Under the pieces are notes generated by a model. The model saw only the letters and a list, made by a program, of their open reading frames with translations. It had not been told where the DNA came from and made no database searches. Below are positions 48,868 to 58,522 of a DNA stretch of 64,000 nt, one piece after another (the stretch's first letter is position 1; each line of letters opens with the position of its first letter). The position numbers were made by a program, and so were the translations under genes. This DNA comes from Pseudomonas aestuarii (GTDB lineage: Bacteria; Pseudomonadota; Gammaproteobacteria; Pseudomonadales; Pseudomonadaceae), in assembly GCF_027988105.1 (NCBI RefSeq), contig NZ_JAQJZJ010000002.1:558001-622000 (forward strand), written 5' to 3'.

Positions 48868-49863
48868 ATGCGAATCCTCTTTTTCAGTAGCAAGCCCTAT
48901 GATAGCGACAGCTTTAATACCGCTGGCGCACCCGCTGACTATCAATTGCATTTCCAGCAGGCACGCCTGACCATCGACAGCGTCGCCCTGGCAGCGGGCC
49001 ATGAGGTGGTCTGCGCCTTTATCAATGATGAACTCTCGGCGCCGGTACTGCAGCGCCTGGCCGATGGCGGCACACGCCTGATCGCCCTGCGTTCGGCGGG
49101 CTACAACCATGTCGACCTCAAGGCAGCGCAGCGGCTTGGCCTGTGCGTGGCCAGGGTGCCCGCCTATTCACCGCACGCAGTGGCCGAGCATGCGGTGGCG
49201 CTGATCCTGGCACTCAACCGGCGCATTCACCGCGCCTTCAACCGCACCCGCGAAGGCGATTTCTCCCTGCACGGCCTGACCGGCTTCGACCTGTATGGCA
49301 AGTACGTTGGCATCATCGGCGGCGGCAAGATCGGTATGGTCTTCGCACGGATTATGGCCGGCTTTGGTTGCCGCCTGCAGGTGTTCGACCCACTTCCCGT
49401 TCCGGGCCTGGCAGACTTGGGCGGCCACCAGGTCCCACTGGCGCAACTGTTAGCCGATAGCGACATCATCAGCCTGCATTGCCCGCTGACGGAAAGCAGC
49501 CATCACTTGATCAACGCCCAGAGTCTGCAGCAGATGAAATCCGGGGCCATGCTGATCAACACCGGTCGCGGTGCCCTGATCGATACCCCGGCGCTGATTG
49601 GCGCGTTGAAAAGCGGCCGGCTCGGCTACCTGGGCCTGGATGTTTACGAGGAGGAGGCCGAGCTGTTTTTCGAGGACTGCTCCGACCTGCCCCTGCAGGA
49701 CGACGTATTGGCACGCTTGCTGAGCTTCCCCAACGTGATCATCACCGCCCACCAGGCCTTCCTCACCCAGGAAGCACTGGCAGCCATCGCCCGCACCACC
49801 CTGGACAACATCGCCGCCTGGGCCGCCGGCTCACCGAGCAATCAGGTGCAGGCCGGCGCGTGA
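48868..49863 (+). CDS. ldhA: D-lactate dehydrogenase (fermentative, NAD-dependent)
   Basis: A 331-residue D-2-hydroxyacid dehydrogenase. The Rossmann motif is GIIGGGKIGMVFARIM, the catalytic Arg is in LIALRSAGYNHVDL and INTGRGALID, the Glu in YEEEAELF and the catalytic His in VIITAHQAFLTQEA. The beginning MRILFFSSKPYD is typical of LdhA. It reduces pyruvate to D-lactate under low oxygen. AGGAGG is eight bases upstream. In P. aeruginosa ldhA also follows gacS. Confidence 0.96.
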   Translation: MRILFFSSKPYDSDSFNTAGAPADYQLHFQQARLTIDSVALAAGHEVVCAFINDELSAPVLQRLADGGTRLIALRSAGYNHVDLKAAQRLGLCVARVPAYSPHAVAEHAVALILALNRRIHRAFNRTREGDFSLHGLTGFDLYGKYVGIIGGGKIGMVFARIMAGFGCRLQVFDPLPVPGLADLGGHQVPLAQLLADSDIISLHCPLTESSHHLINAQSLQQMKSGAMLINTGRGALIDTPALIGALKSGRLGYLGLDVYEEEAELFFEDCSDLPLQDDVLARLLSFPNVIITAHQAFLTQEALAAIARTTLDNIAAWAAGSPSNQVQAGA

Positions 49864-49890
49864 TAGCATTTGCGCTGACTTGGAGGAACC

Positions 49891-50328
49891 ATGGCCGAAC
49901 ACGACTTTCGCTACACCCTGCTCAACCCCGAACACACCCTGATTGAATGCCGCGCACTGGCACCGGGCCGCTACCAGGTCACCGGCAACGGCGGCTCGAT
50001 GCGCAGCGGCGACAGCCTGCTGGTCACCCTCAAAGGCAGTCGCGAGCTGAGCATGCGCTTGGAGGTCGAAAAGGTACGCCACCTGATCAACCCGCCCGGG
50101 CAATGGGTTGCAGTCGCCAAAGGCCCGGTCTTTGGCGAGTTGGCGATCTTCAATTGGCAGGTCAACTGCGACGGCTGCGCCGCCCAGCTCGACTTCGAGT
50201 TTGCCGTCGACGCCGCACTCGGCAAGAAAGCCCAGGCGCCAGCAGCCGAAGCACGGATCAAGCAGCTGGGCTGGAGCAGCCAGAAAGGCCACCACCAGTG
50301 CACGCAATGCCGGCAGGAAGCGCCATGA
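49891..50328 (+). CDS. Hypothetical protein with two CxxC motifs
   Basis: A 145-residue cytoplasmic protein. It has a beta-rich body (ALAPGRYQVTGNGGSMRSGDSLLVTL) and two cysteine pairs, NCDGC and QCTQC, the latter near the C terminus, suggesting a structural zinc site. Function unknown. GGAGG precedes the start, and its stop overlaps the following lipoprotein gene. Confidence 0.8.
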   Translation: MAEHDFRYTLLNPEHTLIECRALAPGRYQVTGNGGSMRSGDSLLVTLKGSRELSMRLEVEKVRHLINPPGQWVAVAKGPVFGELAIFNWQVNCDGCAAQLDFEFAVDAALGKKAQAPAAEARIKQLGWSSQKGHHQCTQCRQEAP

Positions 50329-50729
50329 CACGTGCCCTCGCCACCAGCCTGCTCAGCGCCAGCCTGCTCGGCTGCGCCAGTGCACCAGTGCAACTCGAGA
50401 CCGAACGCACCTACCAAGTGGAATGGATTGGCGAACGCCCGCTGATCGACCGCAGCCATCTGACCATCACATTCGGCGAGGATGGTCGGGCCTACGGTAA
50501 CGCCGGCTGCAACCACTGGTTCGCCAGGTACAAGCTGGCCGGCCAACAACTCGACTTCGACACCGCCGGCAGCACCCGAAAAATCTGCGCCCCGGCACTG
50601 ATGGAGCAAGAAGCACGCTTCCTCGACAGCCTGGGCAAGGTGCAGCGCTGGGATGTCTCGCCGATCGAGCAGCTGCGCCTATGGCCCGCCGAAGGCAAGC
50701 CGCTGCGCCTGTGGCCGGAACAAGGCTGA
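50325..50729 (+). CDS. META/HslJ-like lipoprotein
   Basis: A 134-residue protein with a lipoprotein signal peptide ending at LLGC (residue 17). The mature part resembles the META domain of HslJ: YQVEWIGERPLIDRSHLTIT, then GRAYGNAGCNHWFARYKLAG with the conserved GxxGCN segment, and MEQEARFLDSLGKVQRW. HslJ is associated with heat and antibiotic tolerance in E. coli. The ATG overlaps the upstream stop as ATGA. Confidence 0.88.
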   Translation: MTRALATSLLSASLLGCASAPVQLETERTYQVEWIGERPLIDRSHLTITFGEDGRAYGNAGCNHWFARYKLAGQQLDFDTAGSTRKICAPALMEQEARFLDSLGKVQRWDVSPIEQLRLWPAEGKPLRLWPEQG

Positions 50730-50783
50730 GCTTCAAGGAGGGGGCAAACCGAACACCCTGCGGATATACCTGCGCGGGGCCGG

Positions 50784-51845
50784 TTACCGCGCAAACAACT
50801 CCAACTGTTCATGGCGCCCACGCAAGTCATGCAGGCGCACACCGACGCCCAACAACCGCACCGGCTTGTTACCGCGCGCAAAGGCCGCGCTCAGCAGCAG
50901 CCGGTAACTGTCCAGATCCCAGCGCGCACCGGCCTGCTCGAGGGTGGTCTGGGTGAAGTCGTGGAACTTGATCTTGACGAAGGGCTTGTCCGGCCTATAA
51001 CTCGCATCCAGCCGCGCCATGCGCCTCGCCAACTCGTCGAGTAACTGTGGCAGCTGCCCAAGACAGGCCGGCAGGTCTGCTAGATCCTGATCGTAGGTGG
51101 TTTCCACGCTGACCGTTTGTCGGCGGCTGTCGGTCTGCACCGCACGCTCGTCAATGCCGCGGGCCAGTCCCCAGAGACGCTCGCCGAAACTACCGAACTC
51201 TTTCACCAGGCCCAGCTTGCTCCATTCACGCAGATCCGCGCAGGTGCGGATGCCGCGTCGCGCCAGCTTGTCGGCGGTCACCTTGCCGACCCCGTGCAGT
51301 TTACTCACCGACAAGGCCGCAACGAACGCCTCAACCTGATCCGGGGTGATCACGAACAAGCCGTTGGGCTTCTTCCAGTCGCTGGCGATCTTGGCCAGGA
51401 ACTTGTTCGGCGCCACGCCCGCCGAGACGGTGATGTGCAGCTCCTGCGAGACCCGCCGGCGAATGTCCTGGGCAATTCGTGTGGCACTGCCGGCAAAATG
51501 CGGGCTATCCGAGACATCCAGATAGGCTTCATCCAGCGACAGCGGCTCGATCAGCTCGGTGTACTCACGGAAGATCGCCTGGATTTCGCGCGAAACCACC
51601 TTGTAGGCATCCATCCGCGGCTTGACGATCAGCAAGTCTGGACACAGCTTCAACGCATGCATGGAGGCCATCGCCGAGCGCACCCCATAGGCTCTGGCCT
51701 CGTAATTGCAGGTAGCGACCACCCCACGATGATCCGCGGCGCCCCCCACCGCCAAGGGTTTACCGGCCAGGCTCGGGTCGTCACGCATCTCGATAGCGGC
51801 ATAGAAACAGTCGCAGTCCACGTGGATGATTTTTCTCGCGCTCAT
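50784..51845 (-). CDS. dinB: DNA polymerase IV
   Basis: A Y-family translesion polymerase of 353 residues. The catalytic acidic residues lie in HVDCDCFYAAIEM and SLDEAYLDVSD; the steric region near FYAAIEM and the little-finger domain (FVKIKFHDFTQTTLEQ) are present. The C-terminal end RHEQLELFAR contains a clamp-binding QLELF. No clear LexA box is visible upstream. It starts 28 bases after the end of the zinc-ribbon gene. Confidence 0.97.
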   Translation of the reverse strand: MSARKIIHVDCDCFYAAIEMRDDPSLAGKPLAVGGAADHRGVVATCNYEARAYGVRSAMASMHALKLCPDLLIVKPRMDAYKVVSREIQAIFREYTELIEPLSLDEAYLDVSDSPHFAGSATRIAQDIRRRVSQELHITVSAGVAPNKFLAKIASDWKKPNGLFVITPDQVEAFVAALSVSKLHGVGKVTADKLARRGIRTCADLREWSKLGLVKEFGSFGERLWGLARGIDERAVQTDSRRQTVSVETTYDQDLADLPACLGQLPQLLDELARRMARLDASYRPDKPFVKIKFHDFTQTTLEQAGARWDLDSYRLLLSAAFARGNKPVRLLGVGVRLHDLRGRHEQLELFAR

Positions 51846-51873
51846 GATGTGCAGTCGTTAATTCAGCAGCCCG

Positions 51874-52086
51874 CTACTCAGCAGCAGTGGCTGCTGGCGC
51901 CGGCTCGACGGCGCCGGCCTCGGGCTCAGGCTTGTTCATATAGGCCTGAATCACCAGGATGACGATCAGCATGAAGGCCGCCAAGGGCAACAGCTTCATC
52001 TTCTTCGGCACTGCGGCGCCGCAGGCCGGACAAGTCGCTGCCTGGTTCGGTAGCGGCGCACCGCAGGATTTGCATTCAAGTCCCAT
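51874..52086 (-). CDS. Small zinc-ribbon membrane protein
   Basis: A 70-residue protein beginning MGLECKSCGAPLPNQAATCPACG, a four-cysteine zinc ribbon (CxxC...CxxC), followed by one membrane helix (LLPLAAFMLIVILVIQAYM) and an Ala/Glu/Pro tail. Three ATGs lie in a row; the third (52086) is six bases from GGAGG and is taken as the start. It is probably cotranscribed with dinB. Function unknown. Confidence 0.75.
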   Translation of the reverse strand: MGLECKSCGAPLPNQAATCPACGAAVPKKMKLLPLAAFMLIVILVIQAYMNKPEPEAGAVEPAPAATAAE

Positions 52087-52314
52087 CATCATCCTCCAAC
52101 TGAATAACCGCCGACTCTAGCCCAACAGCGGGTTGATGGGCTACGCCAGCGATCATCGGCCGGCACATAACCGCACATATCAGGCCAGGCCGGACAGGCC
52201 GCGTGCCCAGCCTTATCCCTCGTCAAGCCCCGGCCCGCCAGGCCGGACGCCCGACTCAAGCCCCCAGAACAACGCTAAGCATTTGAACAAACAACAGTTT
52301 TTCCAAGACAGGAG

Positions 52315-52342
52315 TTGACAGACAGTTTTTTGGCGATAGAAT
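52315..52342 (+). promoter_or_regulatory. Promoter of the first tRNA-fMet gene
   Basis: TTGACA (52315-52320), 16-base spacer, TAGAAT (52337-52342). Confidence 0.85.
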
Positions 52343-52348
52343 TGGCGC

Positions 52349-52425
<77 letters not shown>

Positions 52426-52435
52426 GATACTCAAG

Positions 52436-52465
52436 AAAGGCCACTCAATCGAGTGGCCTTTTTTG
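52436..52465 (+). terminator. Terminator of the first tRNA-fMet
   Basis: AAGGCCACTC-AATC-GAGTGGCCTT followed by TTTTG. It is the same hairpin as after the second copy. Confidence 0.93.
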
Positions 52466-52515
52466 TTTGTGCCCGCCTTGCGGATTTAAGTATTTGATTG
52501 AAAAGCAGAAATCAA

Positions 52516-52543
52516 TTGACAAAAGCACCTGTTCGGATAGAAT
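52516..52543 (+). promoter_or_regulatory. Promoter of the second tRNA-fMet gene
   Basis: TTGACA (52516-52521), 16-base spacer, TAGAAT (52538-52543). The -35 and -10 are kept, while the spacer differs from that of copy 1. Confidence 0.85.
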
Positions 52544-52549
52544 TTGCGG

Positions 52550-52626
<77 letters not shown>

Positions 52627-52637
52627 GATACTCAAAA

Positions 52638-52665
52638 AAGGCCACTCAATCGAGTGGCCTTTTTT
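52638..52665 (+). terminator. Terminator of the second tRNA-fMet
   Basis: The same GGCCACTC-AATC-GAGTGGCC hairpin with T run as after copy 1. Confidence 0.93.
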
Positions 52666-52759
52666 GTTTGTGGCGACGGCGCCCTGCTCAGCAATGCTTA
52701 AGGTTCGCCGCTTAAGCTAGGCGCAGTTTTGAATCAACCACGCCGGAGCCGCCCCAATC

Positions 52760-53308
52760 ATGACCTGGAAAAACACCGAATCCCGTTACGGCAAGCTGTC
52801 CATCGGCTTGCACTGGCTGATGCTACTGCTGATTGCTACGGTCTACTTCACCATGGAATACCGCGGCCTGTTCCCCAAAGGAAGTGATGGCCGCGCACTG
52901 ATGAAGCAGCTGCACTTCATGCTTGGGCTGTCGATCCTGACACTGGTCTGGTTGCGCATCCTGACGCGGCTGATCGCACCTACCCCTCTGATCCAGCCTG
53001 TCCCGCACAGGGTGCAAACGAAGCTTGCCAAGCTGATGTACCTGGCGCTCTATCTGCTAATGATTTGCACCCCACTGCTGGGCTGGCTGATCCTCAGCGC
53101 CGAAGCCAAGCCGATTCCATTCTTCGGCCTGGAACTACCCGCACTGCTCAGCAAGGACCATGCGCTCGCCAAGCAATTCGAACACTGGCACGTATGGATC
53201 GCCCAGGCCGGCTATTGGCTGATCGGCCTGCATGCGGCAGCCGGGCTGTTTCATCATTACGTTCGCGGTGACAATGCTCTGAGAATGATGCTGCCCAGCC
53301 GCAAGTAA
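52760..53308 (+). CDS. Cytochrome b561 family protein
   Basis: A 182-residue inner-membrane di-haem cytochrome of the b561 (CybB) type. Four membrane helices are visible, with haem-ligand histidines at [42 protein letters not shown] and [12 protein letters not shown]. CybB oxidises superoxide and passes electrons to ubiquinone in E. coli; the role here is inferred. Confidence 0.93.
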   Translation: MTWKNTESRYGKLSIGLHWLMLLLIATVYFTMEYRGLFPKGSDGRALMKQLHFMLGLSILTLVWLRILTRLIAPTPLIQPVPHRVQTKLAKLMYLALYLLMICTPLLGWLILSAEAKPIPFFGLELPALLSKDHALAKQFEHWHVWIAQAGYWLIGLHAAAGLFHHYVRGDNALRMMLPSRK

Positions 53309-53576
53309 TCCGCTTACCCGCCTGCCACCCATAGAGAAGAAGGGCTTGCCACATGCCGGCACGCCCTTCCTCTCTGTAGCGTCCGAATTGCGCCACTGGG
53401 CGCTCAACGCCCCCGCACAACCGTGCAGAATGTCTTGGCGACGCCACTGCCAGCGCCCGCTAATTGCCTCACGCGTCCAAGAGTACTGGCGAAGTTTGCA
53501 AGCCACCGCTAGAATTGCGCACTTTTTGATCAGAGGCGCCTCCAGCGCCCATCCTTCAAAGCCTGAGGTTCGCCGC

Positions 53577-54899
53577 ATGTCCACCCCTGCCACGCCGAAA
53601 GTCGGATTCGTAAGCCTCGGTTGCCCGAAGGCCCTGGTCGATTCCGAACGCATCCTCACGCAACTGCGCATGGAAGGTTACGAAGTCGTATCGACTTACC
53701 AGGACGCCGACGTGGTGGTGGTCAACACCTGTGGCTTTATTGACAGCGCCAAGGCCGAGTCCCTCGAAGTGATCGGCGAGGCCCTGGCCGAAAACGGCAA
53801 GGTCATCGTCACCGGCTGCATGGGTGTGGAAGAAAGCGCGATTCGTAATGTCCACCCCAGCGTACTCTCCGTCACCGGCCCGCAGCAGTATGAGCAAGTG
53901 CTCAACGCCGTACATGAAGTGGTACCACCGAGCAAAGAACACAACCCGCTGATCGACCTGGTGCCACCGCAAGGCATCAAACTGACCCCGCGTCATTACG
54001 CCTACCTGAAGATTTCCGAAGGCTGCAACCACAGCTGCAGCTTCTGCATCATCCCCTCGATGCGCGGCAAGCTGGTCAGCCGTCCGGTCGGCGAAGTGCT
54101 CAGCGAAGCCGAGCGCCTGGTCAAGGCCGGAGTCAAGGAACTGCTGGTGATCAGCCAGGACACCAGCGCCTACGGCGTGGACATGAAATACAAGACCGAC
54201 TTCTGGAACGGCCAGCCGGTGAAAACCCGCATGACCGAACTCTGCGAAGCGCTCTCGAGCATGGGCGTCTGGGTGCGCCTGCACTACGTCTACCCCTACC
54301 CGCACGTCGACGAGCTGATCCCGCTGATGGCCGCCGGCAAGCTGCTGCCCTACCTGGACATCCCCTTCCAGCACGCCAGCCCGAAAGTGCTGAAAGCCAT
54401 GAAGCGTCCAGCCTTCGAAGACAAGACCCTGGCGCGGATCAAGAACTGGCGCGAGATCTGCCCGGAACTGACCATCCGCTCGACATTCATCGTCGGCTTC
54501 CCCGGCGAAACCGAAGAAGACTTCCAGTACCTGCTCGACTGGCTGACTGAGGCCCAGCTCGACCGCGTCGGCTGCTTCCAGTACTCGCCGGTAGAAGGCG
54601 CCTCGGCCAACCTGCTGGATAACCATGTGCCCGACGACGTCAAACAGGATCGCTGGGATCGCTTCATGGCGCATCAGCAGGCGATCAGCACCGCACGCCT
54701 GCAGTTGAAGATCGGCCAGGAACTGGAAGTACTGATCGACGAAGTCGACGACCAGGGCGCAGTGGCGCGCTGCTATGCCGATGCCCCGGAAATCGACGGC
54801 AGCGTGTTTATCGCCAGCACCGAGGTCCAGCCCGGTGACAAGGTACGGGTACGCATCGTCGACGCCGACGAATACGACATGTGGGCCGAGCTGATCTAA
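53577..54899 (+). CDS. rimO: Ribosomal protein S12 methylthiotransferase
   Basis: A radical-SAM methylthiotransferase that modifies Asp88 of ribosomal protein S12. The 440-residue protein has an N-terminal MTTase domain with three cluster cysteines ([25 protein letters not shown]), the radical-SAM motif [15 protein letters not shown], and a C-terminal TRAM domain. GAGGT lies eight bases upstream of the chosen ATG; the open frame starting at 53346 has no support for its first 77 codons. Confidence 0.97.
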   Translation: MSTPATPKVGFVSLGCPKALVDSERILTQLRMEGYEVVSTYQDADVVVVNTCGFIDSAKAESLEVIGEALAENGKVIVTGCMGVEESAIRNVHPSVLSVTGPQQYEQVLNAVHEVVPPSKEHNPLIDLVPPQGIKLTPRHYAYLKISEGCNHSCSFCIIPSMRGKLVSRPVGEVLSEAERLVKAGVKELLVISQDTSAYGVDMKYKTDFWNGQPVKTRMTELCEALSSMGVWVRLHYVYPYPHVDELIPLMAAGKLLPYLDIPFQHASPKVLKAMKRPAFEDKTLARIKNWREICPELTIRSTFIVGFPGETEEDFQYLLDWLTEAQLDRVGCFQYSPVEGASANLLDNHVPDDVKQDRWDRFMAHQQAISTARLQLKIGQELEVLIDEVDDQGAVARCYADAPEIDGSVFIASTEVQPGDKVRVRIVDADEYDMWAELI

Positions 54900-54991
54900 G
54901 AGACCGTCAAAAACGCTCGCCGACTGCGGCCGCCAGCGTTTGCATAGGGCCTCGCTACGGCGCTCGAGATTGCCACAACCGCTGAACCGCT

Positions 54992-55019
54992 GCGCCCCTC
55001 GCCCGAGGGGCGCGCGTTT
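54992..55019 (+). terminator. Hairpin terminator after rimO
   Basis: GCGCCCCTC and GAGGGGCGC form a 9-base-pair stem with a GCCC loop, followed by GCGTTTCT. The T run is short, so termination may be partial. Confidence 0.6.
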
Positions 55020-55060
55020 CTGCTCTAAACTGCTAATAGACTCCCAACCAGGCCGGGCCA

Positions 55061-55420
55061 ATGGCCAGACTCAAGGTCTATTACGACGGCGCCTGCCCGC
55101 GCTGCGTGGCCGACCGTCGACGTTATGAAAAGCTGCGCACGCGCAGCGATGACAGCGTCGAGTGGGTGGACATCACCGGCAAGGAAGAGCAGTTGCGTGG
55201 GGCCGGCATCGACCCGTACCTGGCCCTGACCGAACTTCACGTCGAAGACGCCCAAGGCCGCATCCACCGCGAACTGGACGCCTACATCCTGCTGATGGCG
55301 CGCACCCCGGCCCTGCGCCCACTGGCCTGGTTACTCGGCCTGCCCGGTCTCAAACCCATGTTTTCCTGGGGCTACCGCCACTGGGTGCTGCGCCGCCTGC
55401 ACCAGGAAGGCCGGCTGTAG
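55061..55420 (+). CDS. DCC-family (DUF393) thiol-disulfide oxidoreductase-like protein
   Basis: A 119-residue protein with the family motif VYYDGACPRC (Cys-x-x-Cys) at residues about 6-15 and the downstream ELDAYILLMARTP pattern. The family has a thioredoxin-like fold but no established function. It is convergent with the glycosyltransferase gene. Confidence 0.9.
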   Translation: MARLKVYYDGACPRCVADRRRYEKLRTRSDDSVEWVDITGKEEQLRGAGIDPYLALTELHVEDAQGRIHRELDAYILLMARTPALRPLAWLLGLPGLKPMFSWGYRHWVLRRLHQEGRL

Positions 55421-55436
55421 CAGTGCGCCGAAGCCC

Positions 55437-57668
55437 TCAGCGCCATCGAGCGCCTGGCTGGGCACGCGAAGCAGCCATGACCGTGCCATAGATCTCCTTG
55501 ACCCCCGCTGCGAACTGTTCGATGGAGTGTTCCTCGGCCACCAGCAGGGCGTGCCTGGACATGTCTTCGCGCAGCCGCTCGTCCTCGAGCAACAGGCGCA
55601 CCCGGGCGCACCACTGGGCAATGTTCTCCGGGGTCTTGAAGCCGTTATAGCCCTGCCTGATCACATCATCGATACCACTCGAGCGTACCGCCACCACGGG
55701 CAAACCCGCCGCCATGGCCTCGAGGAGAACCATGCCCTGGGTCTCCGATTTGGACGCAAATAGAAACAGCTTGCCCAGCCGGTAGTAAGTCGCCATGTCC
55801 TCAGGCGCTACCGCGCCGAGCAGTCTGAAATGGCGAGCAAGGTCAAGCTCGTCGATACGCCTGAGCAGCCGCTCACGCTGATGGCCATCACCGATCATCA
55901 GGACAAGGAAGGGACGCTCGGTCAGCCCCCGCAGACTGGCGATCGCATCGACCAGGAAATCGATATTCTTTTCATTGGAAAGCCGCGAAACACTGATCAG
56001 GACCTGCTCCTCGCCAATGCCCAGCGACGCCCTGAGGCGGCCGACCTGTTCCTCCGTAACTTCGTGAAAGCCCTGGCAGTCGATGCCCGTGGGTTGCACG
56101 AAGACGGGCTGCTTCACGCCGATCATGCGCAAATATTCTTCGGCGGAGTATGTCGGCACGATCACCGCATCGCATTTATTGGCAAAGCGCTTGATCAGCG
56201 CATGGGAGATCAAGTTGCGAAAGAGCATGCCCGGCAGCGGCACGAAGTGGGCATAGTGTTCCAGCCGGGTGTGGTAGGTAAACACCGCCGGTACCCGCAG
56301 CCGATGTGCCAGCAACAGGCCCAACGAGCCGAGCCAGAACGGATGGTGTAGGTGGATCAGGTCGGGGCGAAAGTCCCTGACCGCCTGACCGATACGCCTC
56401 AGGAAAATATTGGCCAGGCGGAATTCCCGCTTCTCGCCCATGGCCAGGACCGATGGGACCCGGACGACATCGGCCTCCTCGCGCGGCTGGTCCCGATAAC
56501 TTGGCGCGATGACCAGAACAGCGTTGCCCATGGCGTCCAGCCCCTGGCGCAGCCGCTCGATCGAGATGGGAACGCCACCGATGAACGGCAGGTAGTTGTT
56601 GGTGAACATCACCACTCGCAGGGGTTTCTCCACCCAGGGCGAGGGATCCAGATCGAAATTCGGGTAATAGTCGCGTTCGACGAAGGCCAGCGTGTAGAGC
56701 TTGATCGCGGCGATGGTCAGACCGCAGACCAGCAGGATGAAATTCAGGTAGCCCACGTAGAACAGTGAATAGATGAAGAACCAGAGGCTCTCGAGTTGCT
56801 TGAAGAGCGGGTGCTGGCCCACGTTGAGACGCTGCAACTGGACGCCGACGCCCTGGGCAGAGACCGACACCTGCACATAATGATGAAAACTGGCCTGATC
56901 GCTCAGGAGCAGACCACCCGCCCCACCGCTGCTGATGAACCGGGTATTGCCGCGCCGCTGCTCGGAAAACACTGGCAGGTTGGCGGCAAACACCGCATCG
57001 ACGGGGTGTTCGGCGAACAGCCCCAGCAGCGCTTCACGGAACGCCGCAGGCTGCAGGTAATCCTGTTCGTCGGCAAGGCGGGCAGGCACTTCACCGTGCA
57101 GCAGCGGCTGGCCGGTAAAGACAAAGGTTTGCCGTACATCACTCTGACCCAGCAGATCCCGGAGCCAGAGAATCTGCCAGCGCCAAGGCGTTTTGCCGGT
57201 GCTGTCGAGAAAGATGAAGTGGCTGCTGCCGGCGCGGAAACTGAAAAAATGCGGGCCGAAGTGCTCGTAGAACCGATAGCTGCCGAACTCTTGGTATTCA
57301 TGGGCGCCAAAGGTCAACACGTAGGGCATCTGCAGATGGCTCAGGGTGCCGTGCAACGCCCGGTACTTGTCCTCGCCGCCGCCGCTGACCGCATTGCCGG
57401 CGGAGATGATGAAATCGACACCGGATGCATTGAGCATGGGAATAATCCGCCGCTCGAAAATGCCGATGGAGTTATTGATATTGCCCACCACCGCGAAACT
57501 GAAGCTATCCCGGCCCTGCAGCCGCGCCTGAATGGCCTCTATCTGGCTGGTGTGTTCGGCCGCGAAGTCGGACAAGACAATGTTCAGGTAGGCCTTGTAG
57601 CCCAGCAGCAGGCAGACAATCAGCACGTTGCAATAGAAAAGGACCTTGAGCGGGCGGCGCACTGTCAT
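55437..57668 (-). CDS. Membrane-spanning fusion of a degenerate calcineurin-like phosphatase domain and a GT4 glycosyltransferase
   Basis: A 743-residue protein. Helix 1 is at about residues 8-31. Residues 55-285 have the pattern of a metallophosphoesterase, but each metal site is altered: GNIN where GDxH is expected (62-65), GNAVSGG where GDxxDxG is expected (91), GAHE for GNHE (121-124), and ANLP for GHxH (229). One or two membrane helices follow at about 294-326. Residues 350-735 form a GT-B fold glycosyltransferase of family GT4, with the GGV loop near 364 and the EX7E pair in SKSETQGMVLLE (642-650). Expected topology: cytoplasmic transferase, periplasmic phosphatase-like half. The acceptor is unknown; GT4 enzymes of this type often glycosylate diacylglycerol. 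Confidence 0.85.
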   Translation of the reverse strand: MTVRRPLKVLFYCNVLIVCLLLGYKAYLNIVLSDFAAEHTSQIEAIQARLQGRDSFSFAVVGNINNSIGIFERRIIPMLNASGVDFIISAGNAVSGGGEDKYRALHGTLSHLQMPYVLTFGAHEYQEFGSYRFYEHFGPHFFSFRAGSSHFIFLDSTGKTPWRWQILWLRDLLGQSDVRQTFVFTGQPLLHGEVPARLADEQDYLQPAAFREALLGLFAEHPVDAVFAANLPVFSEQRRGNTRFISSGGAGGLLLSDQASFHHYVQVSVSAQGVGVQLQRLNVGQHPLFKQLESLWFFIYSLFYVGYLNFILLVCGLTIAAIKLYTLAFVERDYYPNFDLDPSPWVEKPLRVVMFTNNYLPFIGGVPISIERLRQGLDAMGNAVLVIAPSYRDQPREEADVVRVPSVLAMGEKREFRLANIFLRRIGQAVRDFRPDLIHLHHPFWLGSLGLLLAHRLRVPAVFTYHTRLEHYAHFVPLPGMLFRNLISHALIKRFANKCDAVIVPTYSAEEYLRMIGVKQPVFVQPTGIDCQGFHEVTEEQVGRLRASLGIGEEQVLISVSRLSNEKNIDFLVDAIASLRGLTERPFLVLMIGDGHQRERLLRRIDELDLARHFRLLGAVAPEDMATYYRLGKLFLFASKSETQGMVLLEAMAAGLPVVAVRSSGIDDVIRQGYNGFKTPENIAQWCARVRLLLEDERLREDMSRHALLVAEEHSIEQFAAGVKEIYGTVMAASRAQPGARWR

Positions 57669-57901
57669 TGAGGACTGATCCGGCTAAGGGCCTGGACGTA
57701 CTGCTCCACCGCCAAGCTGAAGATTCTGCCACGAGCGAGAGCGGCAAAGTCCGGCTCCCCCATCACCTGCAAGCAGGCGATGGGGCATCAAGAGTCCCGC
57801 AAGCCTAATAAGCCGCCCTCGATGCGCTAAGCATAGACAGCCGCGGCGCAGTCAACGCCGAGGATTCACCCATGCGAGCAGACAGAGTCAATGCCCACGT
57901 C

Positions 57902-58522
57902 TCACTGCAGCGCCTGACGAATGTCAGAAAGCAGGGCCTGGTCCGCCGTGGGCTTGAGCAATGTGCTGCTGGCAATAACCTGACCGGATGCATTCAACAA
58001 GGTGACCCTGGTGTTGTGGCTTATTTCGCCATTGTCCAGCGCCCGATACTTGATCTTCAACACGGCCGCCATGGCGCGGGTCTGACCTTCATCGGCAGCC
58101 ACCGCCAGACGGAAAAAGCGTTGATCGAGCTGGTGCATGTGGCTCAGATGGGCCAACGAAGCTGGGGTGTCGTGCTGTGGATTCAGGCTGACCATCAGCA
58201 CCTGGAGCGTACCCGCCTCGGGCTGGAGTTCGGCGATGGTCCGCTGCAGGCTCTGCATAAGCACCGGGCAGGCCGATGCACAGTCGCCATAGAACATGGT
58301 GACCAGCAGCGGCCTGCCGGCCATTTCACGCCAATCAAAACGCTCGCCCTGTGCATCGGTAAGGGGCATCGCCAACCCATACAAGGAGTCGGCGGGCAAG
58401 CTGGCGAGCGTGGCATTGAAAGGCGCCTCCTGCGCCCACGGCAATACGCCGGGGGTCAGCAGCAAGACAGCGGACAACAAGGCGCCGTGCAGCGCCTGAC
58501 TCAGACGTTTGACTCTAGTCAT
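57902..58522 (-). CDS. SCO1/SenC family copper chaperone-like protein
   Basis: A 206-residue exported thioredoxin-fold protein. After a signal peptide (residues about 1-30) comes the copper-binding pair in FYGDCASACPVL (CxxxC) and a His in EISHNTRVTLL that could be the third ligand. SCO proteins deliver copper or reduce thiols for copper enzymes, usually cytochrome oxidase. Here the gene overlaps the nirV-like gene by eight bases, so a role in loading copper into the nitrite reductase of the same operon is a reasonable inference. Confidence 0.88.
   Translation of the reverse strand: MTRVKRLSQALHGALLSAVLLLTPGVLPWAQEAPFNATLASLPADSLYGLAMPLTDAQGERFDWREMAGRPLLVTMFYGDCASACPVLMQSLQRTIAELQPEAGTLQVLMVSLNPQHDTPASLAHLSHMHQLDQRFFRLAVAADEGQTRAMAAVLKIKYRALDNGEISHNTRVTLLNASGQVIASSTLLKPTADQALLSDIRQALQ

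Noticed and set aside
48599..48970. A 123-codon frame between gacS and ldhA
   Set aside because: Overlaps the start of ldhA in another frame, and its composition follows GC-rich intergenic sequence rather than a protein.
51846..52140. LexA box for dinB
   Set aside because: I searched both gaps upstream of dinB and the zinc-ribbon gene for CTG-N10-CAG with an AT-rich centre and found none that fits.
53556..55061. A 501-codon open frame antisense to rimO
   Set aside because: Antisense shadow of rimO, which carries all radical-SAM and TRAM features.
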